Positions 34,658 to 45,747 of a DNA stretch of 64,000 nucleotides are shown piece by piece. The number at the start of each line of letters is the position of its first letter. Position 1 is the stretch's first letter. Origin of the DNA: Phocoena phocoena (taxonomy: Eukaryota; Chordata; Mammalia; Artiodactyla; Phocoenidae). Under the pieces are notes generated by a model, which made no database searches, was not told where the DNA came from, and was given only the letters and a program-made list of their open reading frames with translations. Location of the stretch: positions 43,006,522 to 43,070,521 of the forward strand of contig NC_089232.1 in assembly GCF_963924675.1 (NCBI RefSeq), written 5' to 3'. The position numbers were made by a program, and so were the translations under genes.

Positions 34658-34775
34658 GGAATACTACTCAGCCATAAAAAAGAATGAAAATTTGCCGTTT
34701 GCAGCAACATGGATGGACTTGGAGGGCATTATGCTAAGTGAAATAAGTCAGACAAAGAAAGACAGATACTGTAAG
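34497..34775 (+). mobile_element. Older L1, inverted 5' part (twin-priming product)
   Basis: Plus-sense L1 ORF2 C-terminus: 'ccccaatgttcattgcaccgttatttacaattgtcaag', a short translated piece [21 protein letters not shown], ending 'gacagatactg'. It is head-to-head with the minus-sense part at 34424-34496. The two L1 end-points meet at the same L1 position ('cagatactg' against 'cagatatactg'). Contains (GT)n(AT)n at 34625-34655. Confidence 0.85.
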
Positions 34776-34979
34776 ATGTTAATGTTTTGCTACTACTGCT
34801 ACTAATGTTTCCCTCCTACCAGGGAGGGATTTCAGTGTTTTTGGAAGACTGTGAAGATGGCCAGCCAGCCTTAATAGCTACTCCTTTATTTCATTACATC
34901 CCACTGTTTCAAAGCATGCTGTTAACACAAACCAAAAACTCACAACATCATGACTTGGTGAAAGTTTTTTGGTTGTGCA

Positions 34980-35031
34980 GTATCTCTCTCTGCCTCTCTC
35001 TCTTTCTCTCTGTCACACACACACACACAGG
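34980..35031 (+). repeat. (TC)n(AC)n microsatellite
   Basis: A CT-rich run 'tctctctctgcctctctctctttctctctg' is followed by 'tcacacacacacacacagg'. Confidence 0.93.
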
Positions 35032-36392
35032 CACTGTGCATGTGTGCCATAAATTCTTTGAGTTTTATTCTACCACCTATTTGGGCACATTAAGACAAAG
35101 TGTTTTTTCTCTACCCTTTCATGTACAGAATAAAAAAAAGTTAGAACTCTTGGAACTAACAATAGCAAGTGAAGAGAGAAGGGGTAGAACCTTGTTCCTC
35201 TTGTATGTTTTCTTTTTATATTTCTTCATGGTCTATAATTAGGCAAAGCAGAATGAAATATATTTGATAAATTGAATCATTTGATAAAATTTACATGCTT
35301 TAATCCACAAGGCAATATAATGGTATTAATTTTAATCTAATTACATTATGGAACATGAATGTGAGGCTCTTGCTAGGGTGGATGAAAGGGTTACTCTCCA
35401 CCCAGCAAATATTTTTTGCACATATTGTCCATAGGCAGGTTTTCAATCATGAAGATGTTTTGAAATAGCTGGAAAACCATTATTTTAATGTTTTGCTTGG
35501 CTTTTCCTCTTCCTGGATTCAACATTTCACAGCAAGTTTTATGCTTCTCAAAAATTTTAATAATTATGTTAACTCATGTTTTAATTTTGGCAACTAGGAA
35601 AAGAGCTGGAAAACAAAGGCACAGAAGGGGACTCTTGCTATTTGCATGTCAGGAAGATTGACAGTCTGTTTGTGTCTACTTTGCTGGTTATAACCTAATG
35701 GAATATAGGTCATAGGGCAGTGTAAGTTAGCTGTTCCCAATAATGGAATTGAGTCTCACTGTCCAACTCTGTATTACAAGAAATAAATTACTTATAACAT
35801 ATAAACTACTAAAAATGCACAATCAAATCAAACTGTAATAATTTACTAGATTATTGTTCTAATTTTACCATTTTCCCTTGCATTCCGATATCAGTTTTTG
35901 AGCTGGAAACATTGTATTGAAATAGTAGTGCAAACACAAGGAATTGGTCATAATCCTGGGTAAGCACTTGAGCAAAAGTGTATAGTTAATATCATATGTG
36001 TGTGTTCTGGTGTAAAATTATAGAATCACTGATACAGGTTATGGGTCGGTGATTCTAAAATTATATACATGTGTGTGTATATGTATGTATATATCACAGA
36101 AAAAATAGAAGAATCAACATTTCTCTTGATCATAGTACTTTCACTACTAGCACTACTGACATACTGTATAAATCTTCTGTTAACTTAATGAATTTCTTAT
36201 TAGTATAAGTAATCAGCTTGAAAGTAAGGGCCATGCATAAGTTTTCAGTGACTTGTGGAGTGGCTGGCATTTTGCAAGCTTGTTAAAGTAAATGAATAAT
36301 GATTTGACACTTAGGTATTTATTTACTCAGTACCATAAGCAGATAATGCAAATTCTAATTGTATTTGATTGCTTGTATATGACACAAGTATT
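35032..36392. other. No recognised feature
   Basis: About 1.3 kb of AT-rich sequence. A 'gtgattctaaaattatata' / 'aaattatagaatcac' inverted pair occurs at about 36015-36065. No coding frame. Confidence 0.45.
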
Positions 36393-36748
36393 CCATTTGT
36401 TCTTTTTTTAAAATTATTTATTTAGTTAGTTAGTTTTGCCTGCATTGGGTCTTCATTGCTGTGCATGGGCTTTCTCTTGTTGTGGTGCGTGGGCTTCTCA
36501 TTGCGGTGGCTTCTCTTGCAGCAAGAGAGCACGGGCTCTAGGCACGCGGGCTTCAGTAATTGTGGCTTGTAGGCTCACTAGTTGTGGCTCGTGGGCTGTA
36601 GAGTGCAGGCTCAGTAGTTGTGGCACATGGGCTTAGTTGCTCCGCGGCATGTGGGATCTTCTCGGACCGGGGCTCAAACCCGTGTTCCCTACATTGGCAG
36701 GCGGATTCTTAACCACTATGCCACCAGAGAAGTCCCCCATTTGTTCTT
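36393..36748 (-). mobile_element. Long-form CHR SINE (antisense) with exact 12-bp duplication
   Basis: The body at 36405-36736 is the reverse of the long CHR form, with repeated 'gtagttgtggc(t/a)c..gggct' modules, 'tgctccgcggcatgtgggatcttctcggaccggggctcaaacccg' and the 5' end 'ccaccagagaagtccc'. CCATTTGTTCTT is identical at 36393-36404 and 36737-36748. Open frames of 60-96 codons here are SINE shadows. Confidence 0.95.
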
Positions 36749-37225
36749 CCAAACTCAGTCTCCACCTTTCTCCCCTCTGTGCTGTGCTCCAAGACGTTGA
36801 GCTCTCTGGACTACGTCAGCTTTGGTCTGTGGGTAACTCTGGCAAGAGATCTGAAGGAAGAAGGGAGGAGAATGAGGTCAGGACATTTATTCCCCCAGCT
36901 CACTCTAGTAGCTCTGTCATTGGCTGAATCCTTAAGTGAAGATCACGACTCTGTCGGGTAGCCATCTACACAAAGAGCTTATTCCATCACTCCCCATCTC
37001 TCCCCAGCTGCCCAGGTTCCAATAGCAGGTCTCTCCTCCCCCTCATCAGGACTAAAGATGATGATGGTGTCCAGCTCCCTGATATGACTAGGCTGGGATC
37101 CTTCAGTCTCTTGAGGCCTCCCTTAACCCTACCCACACTTTTAAAAACAGTTCCTTTACTAAATGTCCCTTAAATTATACAATCTGATGTGCCTTCTCTT
37201 TCCTGCTGGTGCCTTATCTGATACA
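36749..37225 (+). mobile_element. Ancient interspersed repeat, family not assigned
   Basis: The order 'gagctctctggactacgtcagctttggtctgtgggtaactctggcaagag', 'catttattcccccagctc', 'cccttaaccctacccacacttttaaaaacagttcctttactaaat', 'cctgctggtgccttatctgatacac' is one I recall as a dispersed mammalian repeat with an LTR-like end. No coding content. Confidence 0.4.
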
Positions 37226-37535
37226 CTAATCTCAGTGGAGTAAATTCTGAAAATAGAAAATGTTCTTGACATCACCAATTCATGTTGATTTAATTTTTAA
37301 CTATTATTTTAATGTTATTCATGGAATTATAACTTTTATTCCCACTAGAGAGTGATGCTTTTATAAAAACCCATTCCCTAATGCCATCCAAAATCAAAAC
37401 TCTTTGAGAGATTTCACAGTTAACTTAAAGAAGCAAACAAGGCATGAATTCAGCTGAACTACCATACTATGAAATGATACTGTTAAGCATTTAATATGAC
37501 TTTTCACTCTTGGATATCTCTAATAAAAATGTTTG
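37226..37535. other. No recognised feature
   Basis: AT-rich sequence, no assignable repeat. Confidence 0.4.
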
Positions 37536-37539
37536 AGAT

Positions 37540-37975
37540 GAACAAGGTATGCCTCCTCTGCCTACCTCCGTTTGTGATGTCCATGGCTTCATTCCTTCCC
37601 TTAACCCCAAGTGGTTCCCTGTGGTTCTTTGGGTGTATGCCAAGCTTATTTTGTACTCAGGGCCTTTATATGTGTCTGGACCACCTTCCTCCTACACCTT
37701 TCTATGTTTTACTCCTTCACGTTACTCAGGTCTTAATGCAATTGTGACCCTTCCAGGGGCTTCCTCTATCCTCTCTAAAATATCTGTCTACCACCCACCA
37801 AACTCTGTACCTTTACTCTGATTCATTTGCTCTCTAGCATTTTTATTATCTTAAAACATATTATGTTTTGCTATGTAAGGTTATATTTGTATTTATTATT
37901 GGTATTTACCCTCTCCCCACGTAAGCTCCATGGAAACAAAGATGGCATTTTCTTCAGGAATAGCATAAGCAATAT
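37540..37975 (+). mobile_element. L2 LINE 3' part (sense)
   Basis: 'ctcagggcctttatatgtgtctgg', 'cctttctatgttttactccttcacgttactcaggtctta', 'cagtcta'-like spacing and 'cccacgtaagctccatggaaacaaagatggc' follow the L2 3' order. The 83- and 90-codon frames are L2 remnants or chance. Confidence 0.65.
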
Positions 37976-38004
37976 TTTTAGCAGCTCTATTGATATATTT
38001 CATA

Positions 38005-38165
38005 TCAAATATATGTATGTATCCAAAAAGTTTATAGAAGTATATATCAACAAATATAAAGAATATTAATATATAATATGAATATATAAAATATATACTA
38101 TGAACATATATAAATATATCTACTATAAATATAGGTGTATATAAAATTATATAAAACATACATCA
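38005..38165 (+). repeat. AT-rich low-complexity (TA)-type stretch
   Basis: Dense 'atata' words over 160 bases. The 80- and 87-codon frames over it are compositional. Confidence 0.85.
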
Positions 38166-38169
38166 ATAA

Positions 38170-39045
38170 ACTTATGGAAAATTTCAATACATAGATAGTT
38201 TATTTAAAACACACCTTTTAGAGTGTGCGGCTTAGGGCATTCCCTGGCAGTCCAGTGGTTAAGACTCCGAGCTTTCACTGTCGAGGGCAAGGGTTCAGTC
38301 CCTGGGCAGGGCGCTAAGATCCTACAAGTGGCGCAGTGAGGCCAGATAAATACTCAAGTGGGCAGCTTATCGCATAGAGTTGTGCATCTGTCACCACAAC
38401 CATTTTTAAAGCGTTTCATTACTCCAGAAAGAAACCCTGTGTCCTTAGCGATTCCCTCTCCCTCCATCTTCCCAGTCTCCTGACAACCACTAATCTTTAT
38501 ATCCTATAGATTTTCCACTTCTAGTTATTTCATATAAATGGAATCATACTATATGTGGTCTGGTGTTTTATGACTGGCTTCTTTCACTTAGCATGATGTT
38601 TTCAAGGTTCATTCATGTTGTAGCTCTTACTAGTATTTCATTCCTTCTGATGGCTGAAAAGCATTCTACTGTATGGATAAACCACATTTTATTTATTCAT
38701 TCATCAGTTGATGGACATTTAAGTTTTTCTCATCTTTTTGGCTATTATGAAAAATGCAGCTATGAACATTCACATATAAGATTTTACATGGACGTATGTT
38801 TTCATTTCTCTTGAATATATATACCTGAAAGTGGGATTGCTGGATCATATGGTAGCTTTAGGTTTAATTGTTGGAGGAACTGCCAGACTCCTTTCCAAAG
38901 CGGCTGCAACATTTTACATTCCTGTTAGGAGGGTCAAAGTCTTCAATTTCTCCACTTCCTCCCCAGATAACACGTTGTATTATCTGTCTTTTTGATTAGA
39001 ACCATCCTGGTAGGTGTGAAGGCAATCATTATTTTTGATTGTATA
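38170..39045 (-). mobile_element. Old L1 3' end (antisense), split by a short SINE
   Basis: Reversed L1 wording in order: 'gttgtgcatctgtcaccacaacc', 'tctcctgacaaccactaatct', 'aaatggaatcatactatatgtgg', 'tttcacttagcatgatg', 'gtgggattgctggatcatatgg', 'ccaaagcggctgcaacattttacattcc'. The left part before 38223 is weak. Confidence 0.8.
38223..38369 (+). mobile_element. Short, older CHR-type SINE with imperfect 12-bp duplication
   Basis: The body (38235-38357) reads 'gggcattccctggcagtccagtggttaagactcc', 'gagggcaagggttcagtccctgggcaggg', ending 'gtggcgcagtgaggcca'. Direct repeats are GTGTGCGGCTTA (38223-38234) and GTGGGCAGCTTA (38358-38369), two mismatches. Same subtype as 5217-5372 but more worn. 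Confidence 0.85.
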
Positions 39046-39224
39046 TACGACCCTGCTTATTCTAATTTGGGTCAAAGTTAAAGTCTTAAATATTAAATAC
39101 AATCCTATAGTATTTTTTCTTTTTTTATTTTTATTTTTAACTAGCGCCGTGAGTTTAGAGACTAATATTTTTTAAATGTTTGTGTAAATATTTTTTGCTT
39201 TATCCTATTATGGGGAATCTTCAG
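39046..39224. other. Unassigned T-rich sequence
   Basis: Short T-rich gap between an antisense L1 and an LTR. Confidence 0.4.
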
Positions 39225-39607
39225 TGGACTTCTATGAATTGCATGTTTGTGTACACCCCAAATTCATAGGTTGAAACCCTGATCCCCAGTATGATCATAT
39301 TTGGAGATGGGATCTTTGGGAGATAATTAGGTCATAATGGTGGACCCCTCATAATTGGATTAGAGCCTTTATAAGAAGAGACACCAGAGTGCTCTCTCTG
39401 TCTCTCTCTCTTTCTCTCCCTCTCTCCCTCCCTCTCCACCATGTGAGGACATAGCCTGGAAGAGAGCTCTCCCCAGGAACAAATCACCTGACCCCTTGAT
39501 CTTGAATTTCCCAGCCTCCAGAACTGTGAGAAATAAATTTATGTGTTTAATCCACCCAGTTGTTGATATTTTTTTTATAGCAGCCTGAACCATCTGTGAA
39601 GACTACA
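39225..39607 (+). mobile_element. MLT1-like (MaLR) solo LTR
   Basis: Order: 'gtttgtgtacaccccaaattcataggttgaaaccctgatccccagtatgatc', 'ggagatgggatctttgggagataattagg', 'ataagaagagacaccagag', 'cttgatcttgaatttcccagcctccagaactgtgagaaataaa', 'tagcagcctgaacc'. This is the MaLR LTR pattern with an AATAAA near 39532. TG at 39225 and CA at 39607 are plausible ends. Solo, no viral genes. It contains a CT-rich tract at 39392-39437, and the 74-codon antisense frame here is an artefact. Confidence 0.85.
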
Positions 39608-40685
39608 GTGAATTTATTTTTTCTAGAATAATAGTAGTTATAGAATGGTGTTACTCCCCATGCTCTATATAACATGACAGTGGATCTCAATTTGACAATA
39701 GCTAAGATTTTACCCATTTTAGAATTTTAGAATCTCCTTAAAGTTTAAAAATAACAGTGGACTTAAAGACAGACAGAAGTTTACCTGGAGAAAGACTTGT
39801 GTGTGTGTGTCTAGGGGTAAGGACAGGGTGAGTATTTTCTTGTTGTTAGGAATTATCCCCAAGAATAAATAAATATATCTATTGTAACACATTCTGCTTA
39901 GAACTCTATTTTTATCAAGTACATGCCATTTGAAGGTGAGAGGAGACCAATTTCTTTCATAAGGCAATAAGGAGTGCAGATGGCATCCTGACAATAACAA
40001 ATTGTCAAATAAGGAGAGGCGTAGGTTTAGAAGAGGGATTTCAACAACAGGCTGCAATCCCAGGTCCAACTCTTCTATGATAATGTAAAAATAAATTTTA
40101 GTGAAGAATTCCAGTGAAGATCGATAATAACAAGTCTGACAGTTTCTAAGGAGGAAATAAGTTGGTATTTTTTCTTTTATACTTCATGTTAATCAAAAGG
40201 ATGACAAATTTCAAATGCTAGTGATATTTTATAGTCAATTAAAACAACTATTTACCTTAAACTATTTTCTATAGCATGCACAGGAAATATGTATTGTCTT
40301 TTTCTCTTTTCTTCTGACAGTGATCGTAAACTACTTAAGAGATAACTTCTTTATGTGATACAACTCCCACAGTAACAAGAAAAATATGCTTTCCACTAAA
40401 GTTCAGTATTTACTGATAATAATTAACATCAAAATGACCACAGAAAAACTTTACACATCGTTTATTTTACTTACTCTTTAAAATCACCTTAGTAATTTCA
40501 TCCACAGTATTTGAATTATAGTTGCAGCATATTTGAATATTTGAATGTAATTTACATTGCAAATGAATGAGAAATTCTGCTGTGTGGTCTTATGTGTAGA
40601 TATCTAATAAATTAAAGGCAATTTTTCTACCCCACCTTCCCTTTCCTTTCCTGCATCCCAACTTTCCTTATTCCTATTGAGTTTA
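39608..40685. other. No recognised feature
   Basis: AT-rich, with a minus-strand 116-codon frame at 39719-40069 that has no recognisable domain, no start context and no related neighbour. I regard it as chance. Confidence 0.45.
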
Positions 40686-40687
40686 TT

Positions 40688-41062
40688 CTAGTTGATAGAA
40701 AAGGTCATTAAAATATATAACAAATAAATATGAACATATAGATAAAATAAGGAAGGGGGTGAAGGCTGTGGGAGGATTTTGAACTGATTAATAACAACCT
40801 CTAGTCTGTGTTTGAAAGGTATCGCTGTAGCTGCTGTGTGCAGAGTAGACTGTGGTGGGGATAATTGTGGAAGCAAGGTGACTGCTAGGAGGCTATTGCA
40901 ATAATCCAATTGAGAAATGATGGTGTTCGGGACTGGAATGTAGGCAGTAGGGTTAATGGGAACAGTATATGGAACAGTATATTTTGGATATAGGAAAAGA
41001 GAAAATGAGGAGTCAAAGATGGCCTACACATTGGTGAGGTGATGTTACGAGTTTTAGTGTGA
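40688..41062 (-). mobile_element. L2 LINE ORF2 C-terminal fragment (antisense)
   Basis: On the minus strand the translated word DYCNSLL (at the start of the frame 40909-40688) and the parallel-frame 'NWIIAIAS' are the familiar 'LDYCNSLL' clause of L2 ORF2. The DNA 'ggaggctattgcaataatccaattgagaaatgatgg' is its reverse. Frames are shifted between pieces, as expected for a relic. Confidence 0.75.
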
Positions 41063-41063
41063 G

Positions 41064-41092
41064 GGCAAACAAAACAAAACAAAACAAAAAAC
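41064..41092 (+). repeat. (AAAAC)n simple repeat
   Basis: Five or so 'aaaac' units directly after the L2 fragment. Confidence 0.9.
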
Positions 41093-41990
41093 CTGATGCT
41101 CTATCTACTATGTGGACCAAGAAAAGAATATGGGTAATTTCCCAGTTGTAAAACATAATCACAAAAACTAATTCAATGGGTATGTGATAAATATCAGGTG
41201 ATGGCCAATGGTTGTATGATTGATGTCAAATCACATTAATTTTCACATTTCCCTGTATGTTTTCATAGTTTTCTGAAGGAAAAATAGAAAGCAGATGAAG
41301 CAGGAACTTTGTAGAAATTCCATTCTTTCTCATGTTTGGTATTTCTGTAGTAGACATTAGAACACCCTCTGCCAAAACCATAAAGGATCCAACACATTGA
41401 GTTCAAGGTGTTGGAAACCATTTCATTATGTCCCAGAACAATAGCTTTCTGGAAACAGAATTGAATGGAAGTATCTTAAAATGACCTGTGTTTTTTAAAA
41501 AGTGAAAGAAATGTGCTATTACATGTAACTGTGTCCCTCTTTTCAGTTTATAATGTAATGAACTTTTAACTAATGGTTAAATTGTCAAATATAAAAACCT
41601 TCAAGATTTATACAAATTCCATTGTTCATGGAATATTTTACTGGAACAAAACTTTGCTTTTAATGAATTTGTAATTTAAAAATTAGTGCGAAATCCGGAG
41701 TGCTTTCCTTAAGCAATGTTGCTAAGTATAACAGAAATAGTCTTGCTTCTAGACATTTGCAGTCTCTTCCTGCTGACTACAGCATTATTTTGAAAGTTAG
41801 GAACTAGACTAATGATAGAAATAAGCAAAAATAAGCTATAAGGCCTAAGTTATCCTGCTTTGAGGAGTCAGATAACAAATGTCTGAGTTAACTGCCTTTT
41901 ATTTAGAGTGAGGTACAAAATTTTAAAGGTTCCCCTCCTGAAGTATTTCTGATGTTTTCACACAATATCCCACATTCCACAGATATTGCT
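41093..41990. other. No recognised feature
   Basis: AT-rich, no coding frame or named repeat. Confidence 0.45.
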
Positions 41991-41991
41991 T

Positions 41992-42170
41992 CTCTATACC
42001 AGGGGTCAACAAAGTACAAAAACATTGCCTGTTTTCATAAATAAAGTTTTATTGGAACACAGCCACTGATATTCATTTAGAGTTTTAACAAAGATGTTAT
42101 GACCCAGAAAGCCAGTAATGTTCCTTATCTGGCCCTTTACAGAACAAGTTTGCTGACCTATGGTCTATAC
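41992..42170 (+). mobile_element. Short hAT-type DNA transposon with 8-bp duplication
   Basis: The body at 42000-42162 begins 'caggggtcaacaaag', contains 'gcctgttttcataaataaagttttattggaacacagccac' and 'ttatctggccctttacagaacaagtttgctgacc', a common mammalian hAT MITE. Flanks CTCTATAC (41992-41999) and GTCTATAC (42163-42170) match at 7 of 8 positions. Confidence 0.9.
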
Positions 42171-43873
42171 AATGGCTCCAGGCCCCCCTGCTTTGCCTCT
42201 GGTGTTGTCCCCTCACCAGATCCTCCAGAACTGAGCAGTTGTCTGGACTTCACCCCATTGGAAGCATGATCCCTAGACCCAAGACCCAGAAATATGGCTA
42301 AGACCAAATAGTGATATTCAACAAAGATGCACGAAGCCAAGCTTAGGATGGTGGCTTACAGGAAGGACAGTGGTGGCAGCTAATGTTCTCTTCCCTGATC
42401 TGAGTGTTGGCTACAGAGGTATGTTTGGTTTGTGAGAATTCATTGAGTTGCATAATTATAAGATACACACATATCACAATTTAGCAAAAAGTAAAAACCA
42501 TGTATTGAGAGCTTGTGCAAAAGGTGAAGAATCATAGAACTGACAGAAATACAAATTTCAAGTAGGGTTCTATTTCACTTAGTCATGAGCCATGCGTTTC
42601 TGGTTAGGATGCCCCTGCTACTTTTTTACTTAGAGGCACCTTTTTATACTTGGCATATTAAAAATTTTATTAATTTAAGTGTGGTTTTGCCGATGTAATA
42701 ATCTCCTTAGGCACAGGCCATGCTGCTCTGTCTGAGATGTCCTTCTTTCTCACTCTCCTTAGCTTAGAGCTGGGAGCCTCACTCAACTGTACAGATGCTC
42801 CCATGCATCTTCCCTTTACTCAAATCCAGAATCCTCACTCCCTGCTTTTTCCAAAGAAAGGAAGAAATGTTTTCACCTCCATTCAACCTCATAATAATCC
42901 CTATAATGATACAAGGGTAATCACAATGAAGACAGGCTCTCACAGCATTATGCAGAATTTTCTGTTTGTCTTGAAGGTGCATTCTGAATAAAATGTACCT
43001 TTACCATGAAATAACTAAAACGCCGATAAAAGCGCTTCCCCCCACCCCAGGAAAGGAAAAAGCAAGAGTGTTACTTATCTTTATGACGATTTCTCATACA
43101 TGCCCTGAGCATTTATTGTCTAATGCACACTTTGACAGCTTTAAAATACCAGTTTACTCCTCATGAGATGCTCACAGATCTTTTGAAAAATGGTCAGTGG
43201 GGTGCTAACACAAATTTAGAAATCAGCATTCCATCTTTTATGATGCATGCTTCTTGCTTTGGGTGCGAACCTGTGCCTAGGTAGCTTATAGAAAAGTTAT
43301 TCTAGGCAGGTACCTATTCTAGAGTACAGTACCTAAAACCATTTTTAACAAGTACCACTGTGTTTGGGTGTAAATTAGTTACTTAAAAGCATACACACCG
43401 ATGAAAGCAACACTTGGCAACTGTGTCCACAGTTTAAACTGAGATAGTTTTCCAGCTGCTACCAGTGAAAAATGGAAATTAAATTACCCTGACAAAGAAA
43501 CAAACACAAATACTTTGGTTTACTTAAAATGATAACTATTCACTTCCACGCTGTCTCCCTCAAGCATCTCCTGGTTCACCCAAACTTTAACCTGTGGAAA
43601 TTGGATCCTGAACCTTCACTGACCCTTGGTCAGGAATTGCTCCAGGTAGCTCTGTCTTTTCCCTCCTCCACAACTCCCTCCCCCAACACATACTATTTAT
43701 TAAGAACTTGTCCTCTCTTAATCCCTCCTGACTTTTCATCGGCCTGGCTTTGCATGGGTTGTCCTGGATTTACAGGCTTTATCTGGGCTTATTCCCTGGG
43801 ATGCTGCTTCCAGTAATTGTTAGCTGCCCTCACACTTGGGCCCACAGACCCGAGCTGAATCACAGGCCTAGAG

Positions 43874-43874
<1 letters not shown>
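42171..43874. other. No recognised gene or clear repeat
   Basis: Mixed composition. Several 60-95 codon frames (for example 42737-42991 and 43529-43816, plus strand) lack domains, splice context and conserved-looking composition. Confidence 0.45.

Positions 43875-43911
<37 letters not shown>
43875..43911 (+). repeat. (TG)n microsatellite
   Basis: About 17 uninterrupted TG units followed by a T-run. Confidence 0.97.
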
Positions 43912-43913
<2 letters not shown>

Positions 43914-43974
43914 TTAAACCCCAAGTAGTGTTTTATTTGTTTAATTGGTTGGTTTTGTTTTGTTTTATTTTTTA

Positions 43975-44260
43975 AGCGAGTTGGGAAAGCGGCATTGCTT
44001 CTGTAATCTTCATCTCATATCACCTCGAACAAAGCTGTTAATTGTTGCCTTTGTAAATGAGTTTTCTTCCAGGCAGGCAGTTTGAGAAGTAGAAATAATA
44101 CTGTTAAATAAAATGCTTTTACATTTATGGATACGATCCTCATAATCTGAAGAGCCCTGTTCCACGGGGACTTAGATTTGGGGCCAGATCGGCAGATGAT
44201 ATATCATTCCATAATTGATATGAAGGCATTGCTGGAGTTCTCCTAATTATTAGCACCTGT
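43975..44260. promoter_or_regulatory. Candidate conserved non-coding stretch
   Basis: Repeat-free and complex, with AACAAAG, TTAATTG, 'cctttgt', 'ccataattgatatg' and 'cctaattattagcacctg' words, resembling homeobox and SOX-type target words. Only comparison with other mammals could show conservation. Inference. Confidence 0.2.
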
Positions 44261-44379
44261 GGTAGAGATAGGTGTGGGGATGCAACTAAAAGTATGCAGG
44301 AAACACAGTCTTCACTCACAAAGGTCTCAGGGTAAGTTGCTGCCTGGTTGGAATTCTAGGTGGGATGTCATAAAGCAAA

Positions 44380-44481
44380 TAACTGTCCTGGTTTTCCCAG
44401 GACTGAGGGATTTCCTAGGACATGGACTTTCAATGGTAAAACCAGGAGTCCCAGGGAAACAGAAACAGTTGGTCACCCTAC
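44380..44481. mobile_element. Possible palindromic MITE
   Basis: 'ctgtcctggttttcccaggac' pairs loosely with the reverse of 'gtcccagggaaacagaaacag', and the right end reads 'ttggtcaccctac'. I recall a mammalian fold-back repeat of this kind. The 121-codon open frame at 44259-44624 runs through it and is not supported as a gene. Confidence 0.35.
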
Positions 44482-45009
44482 TGGAGAGATTTGTTTACTT
44501 TCTTGAAAACTTTCTGTCAAAGGAGGTTCTAAAATCCTTGGAAAAATGTAATATAGAGGATGTTTTAGCATGGAGTCCAACTAACTCTGGCTGTAATCAC
44601 AATAGGGACCAACTTTTTCTATAAAGGACTTTAAGGGCAATATGGTTTTTATTGCAACCACTCAACTCTGACAAGGTAGCGTGAAAGCAGCCGTAGACAG
44701 TTAAATTAATGCATGTGGCTCTGTTCAAAGAAAACGTTATTTACAAAAACAGGCCATGGCTGGATTGGGCCAACTGGCTATTGTTTGCTTACCCTGGAAC
44801 CAAACTTCTCTTATTTTAAAATTGTTTTCTATAGTCTCCATTTATGGTCATATATATTTAGATATATACAAACAAATGTTACCATTTGGTTCACAAGTTT
44901 TATCACAAGGTTTTTCCTATCTATTTATAGAAGATGTATCATAGAATTTAAATCATTGCAAAGACAGTATAGGAAAATGTAGAACATAGAGTTACTATAT
45001 TAAAAATAT
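44482..45009. other. No recognised feature
   Basis: AT-rich sequence with no named repeat. Confidence 0.4.
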
Positions 45010-45010
45010 G

Positions 45011-45098
45011 TTGTACTAGTCTAATCCCTAGGATATTATTATTATTGTACTAGTCTAATCCCTAGGATAATTATTGTACTAGTCTAATCCCTAGGGTA
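45011..45098 (+). repeat. Three-copy tandem repeat with variable spacers
   Basis: 'ttgtactagtctaatccctagg' starts at 45011, 45045 and 45074 with near identity. Spacers differ (34 and 29-base periods, ATT-rich). Confidence 0.95.
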
Positions 45099-45191
45099 AT
45101 TTTAACGTCACCTCTTATAATATTCTAATATATTTATTGATGTAGAAGTGTGAGAAGGAAGAACTCTAAATTGGAGGCTATATTTACAATA

Positions 45192-45438
45192 TACAGTTGA
45201 CCTTTGAACAACATGAGTTTGAACTGCATGGGTCCACTTATACGTGGATTTTTTTCAATAGTAAATACTACAGTACTACATGATCTGCAGTTGATTGACT
45301 CCGCAGATGCAGAACCACGTATATGGAGGAAACATGGCTACAGAGGAACTGCATATATGGAAGGCCAAATATAAGTTTTACTTGGATCTTCCACTTCATG
45401 GAGGGTCGGTGTTCCTATCCCCTGGAGGAACAGCTGTA
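45192..45438 (+). mobile_element. Tigger-type DNA transposon relic (MER2-like)
   Basis: The body at 45194-45436 opens 'cagttgacctttgaacaacatgagtttgaactgcatgggtccacttatacgtgg'. It has the 'ctgcagttgattgactccgcagatgcagaaccacg' middle and closes 'ggaacagctg'. It is flanked by TA on both sides (45192-45193, 45437-45438), the target duplication of TcMar elements. Confidence 0.85.
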
Positions 45439-45559
45439 CTACATAGTTTATAGCGTTTGACTGTTTTAATTGTACTCTGCAACTTCACCTCCCTAATCAA
45501 AGTGTACATAATCATCGTGAGAAACATTTCCCAAATCCAAGAAGCAGGTAGTGGCACCA

Positions 45560-45747
45560 TTTAGAACAACAGCTTGGCTGCGCACCGTACTTCCTTCCCT
45601 CTTTGCTCCAACCAGAGCCTCGGTGGTCCCGTTCTGTTCCTCCTACCTGCAATGCTTCCTTCTGCCATATTATCTTTGTCCAAGCTCTTCGCTTTACTTG
45701 GAATGCTCTTCTAGTTCCTTTTCATTAAGTTAACATGGACCATCCTT
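45560..45747 (+). mobile_element. L2 LINE (sense), first of three parts
   Basis: 'ctttgctccaaccagagcctcggtggtcccgttctgttcctcc' and 'ctttacttggaatgctcttctagttcc' follow the L2 3' order. The copy stops at 'ggaccatcctt' and resumes after the L1 at 47451. Confidence 0.6.

Noticed and set aside
39223..39609. CAGTG pair at the MLT1-like LTR as a target duplication
   Set aside because: It would place the LTR ends inside the expected TG/CA borders; probably chance.
39719..40069. 116-codon minus-strand frame
   Set aside because: No domain, no related sequence recalled, and long single-copy frames of this size occur by chance in 64 kb.
44259..44624. 121-codon plus-strand frame as a small gene
   Set aside because: Overlaps a probable palindromic repeat, has no domain or splice context, and its composition is not convincing.
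45011..45098. Spaced repeats as a CRISPR-like array
   Set aside because: Only three units, spacers of 7-12 bases and AT-rich, eukaryotic context.
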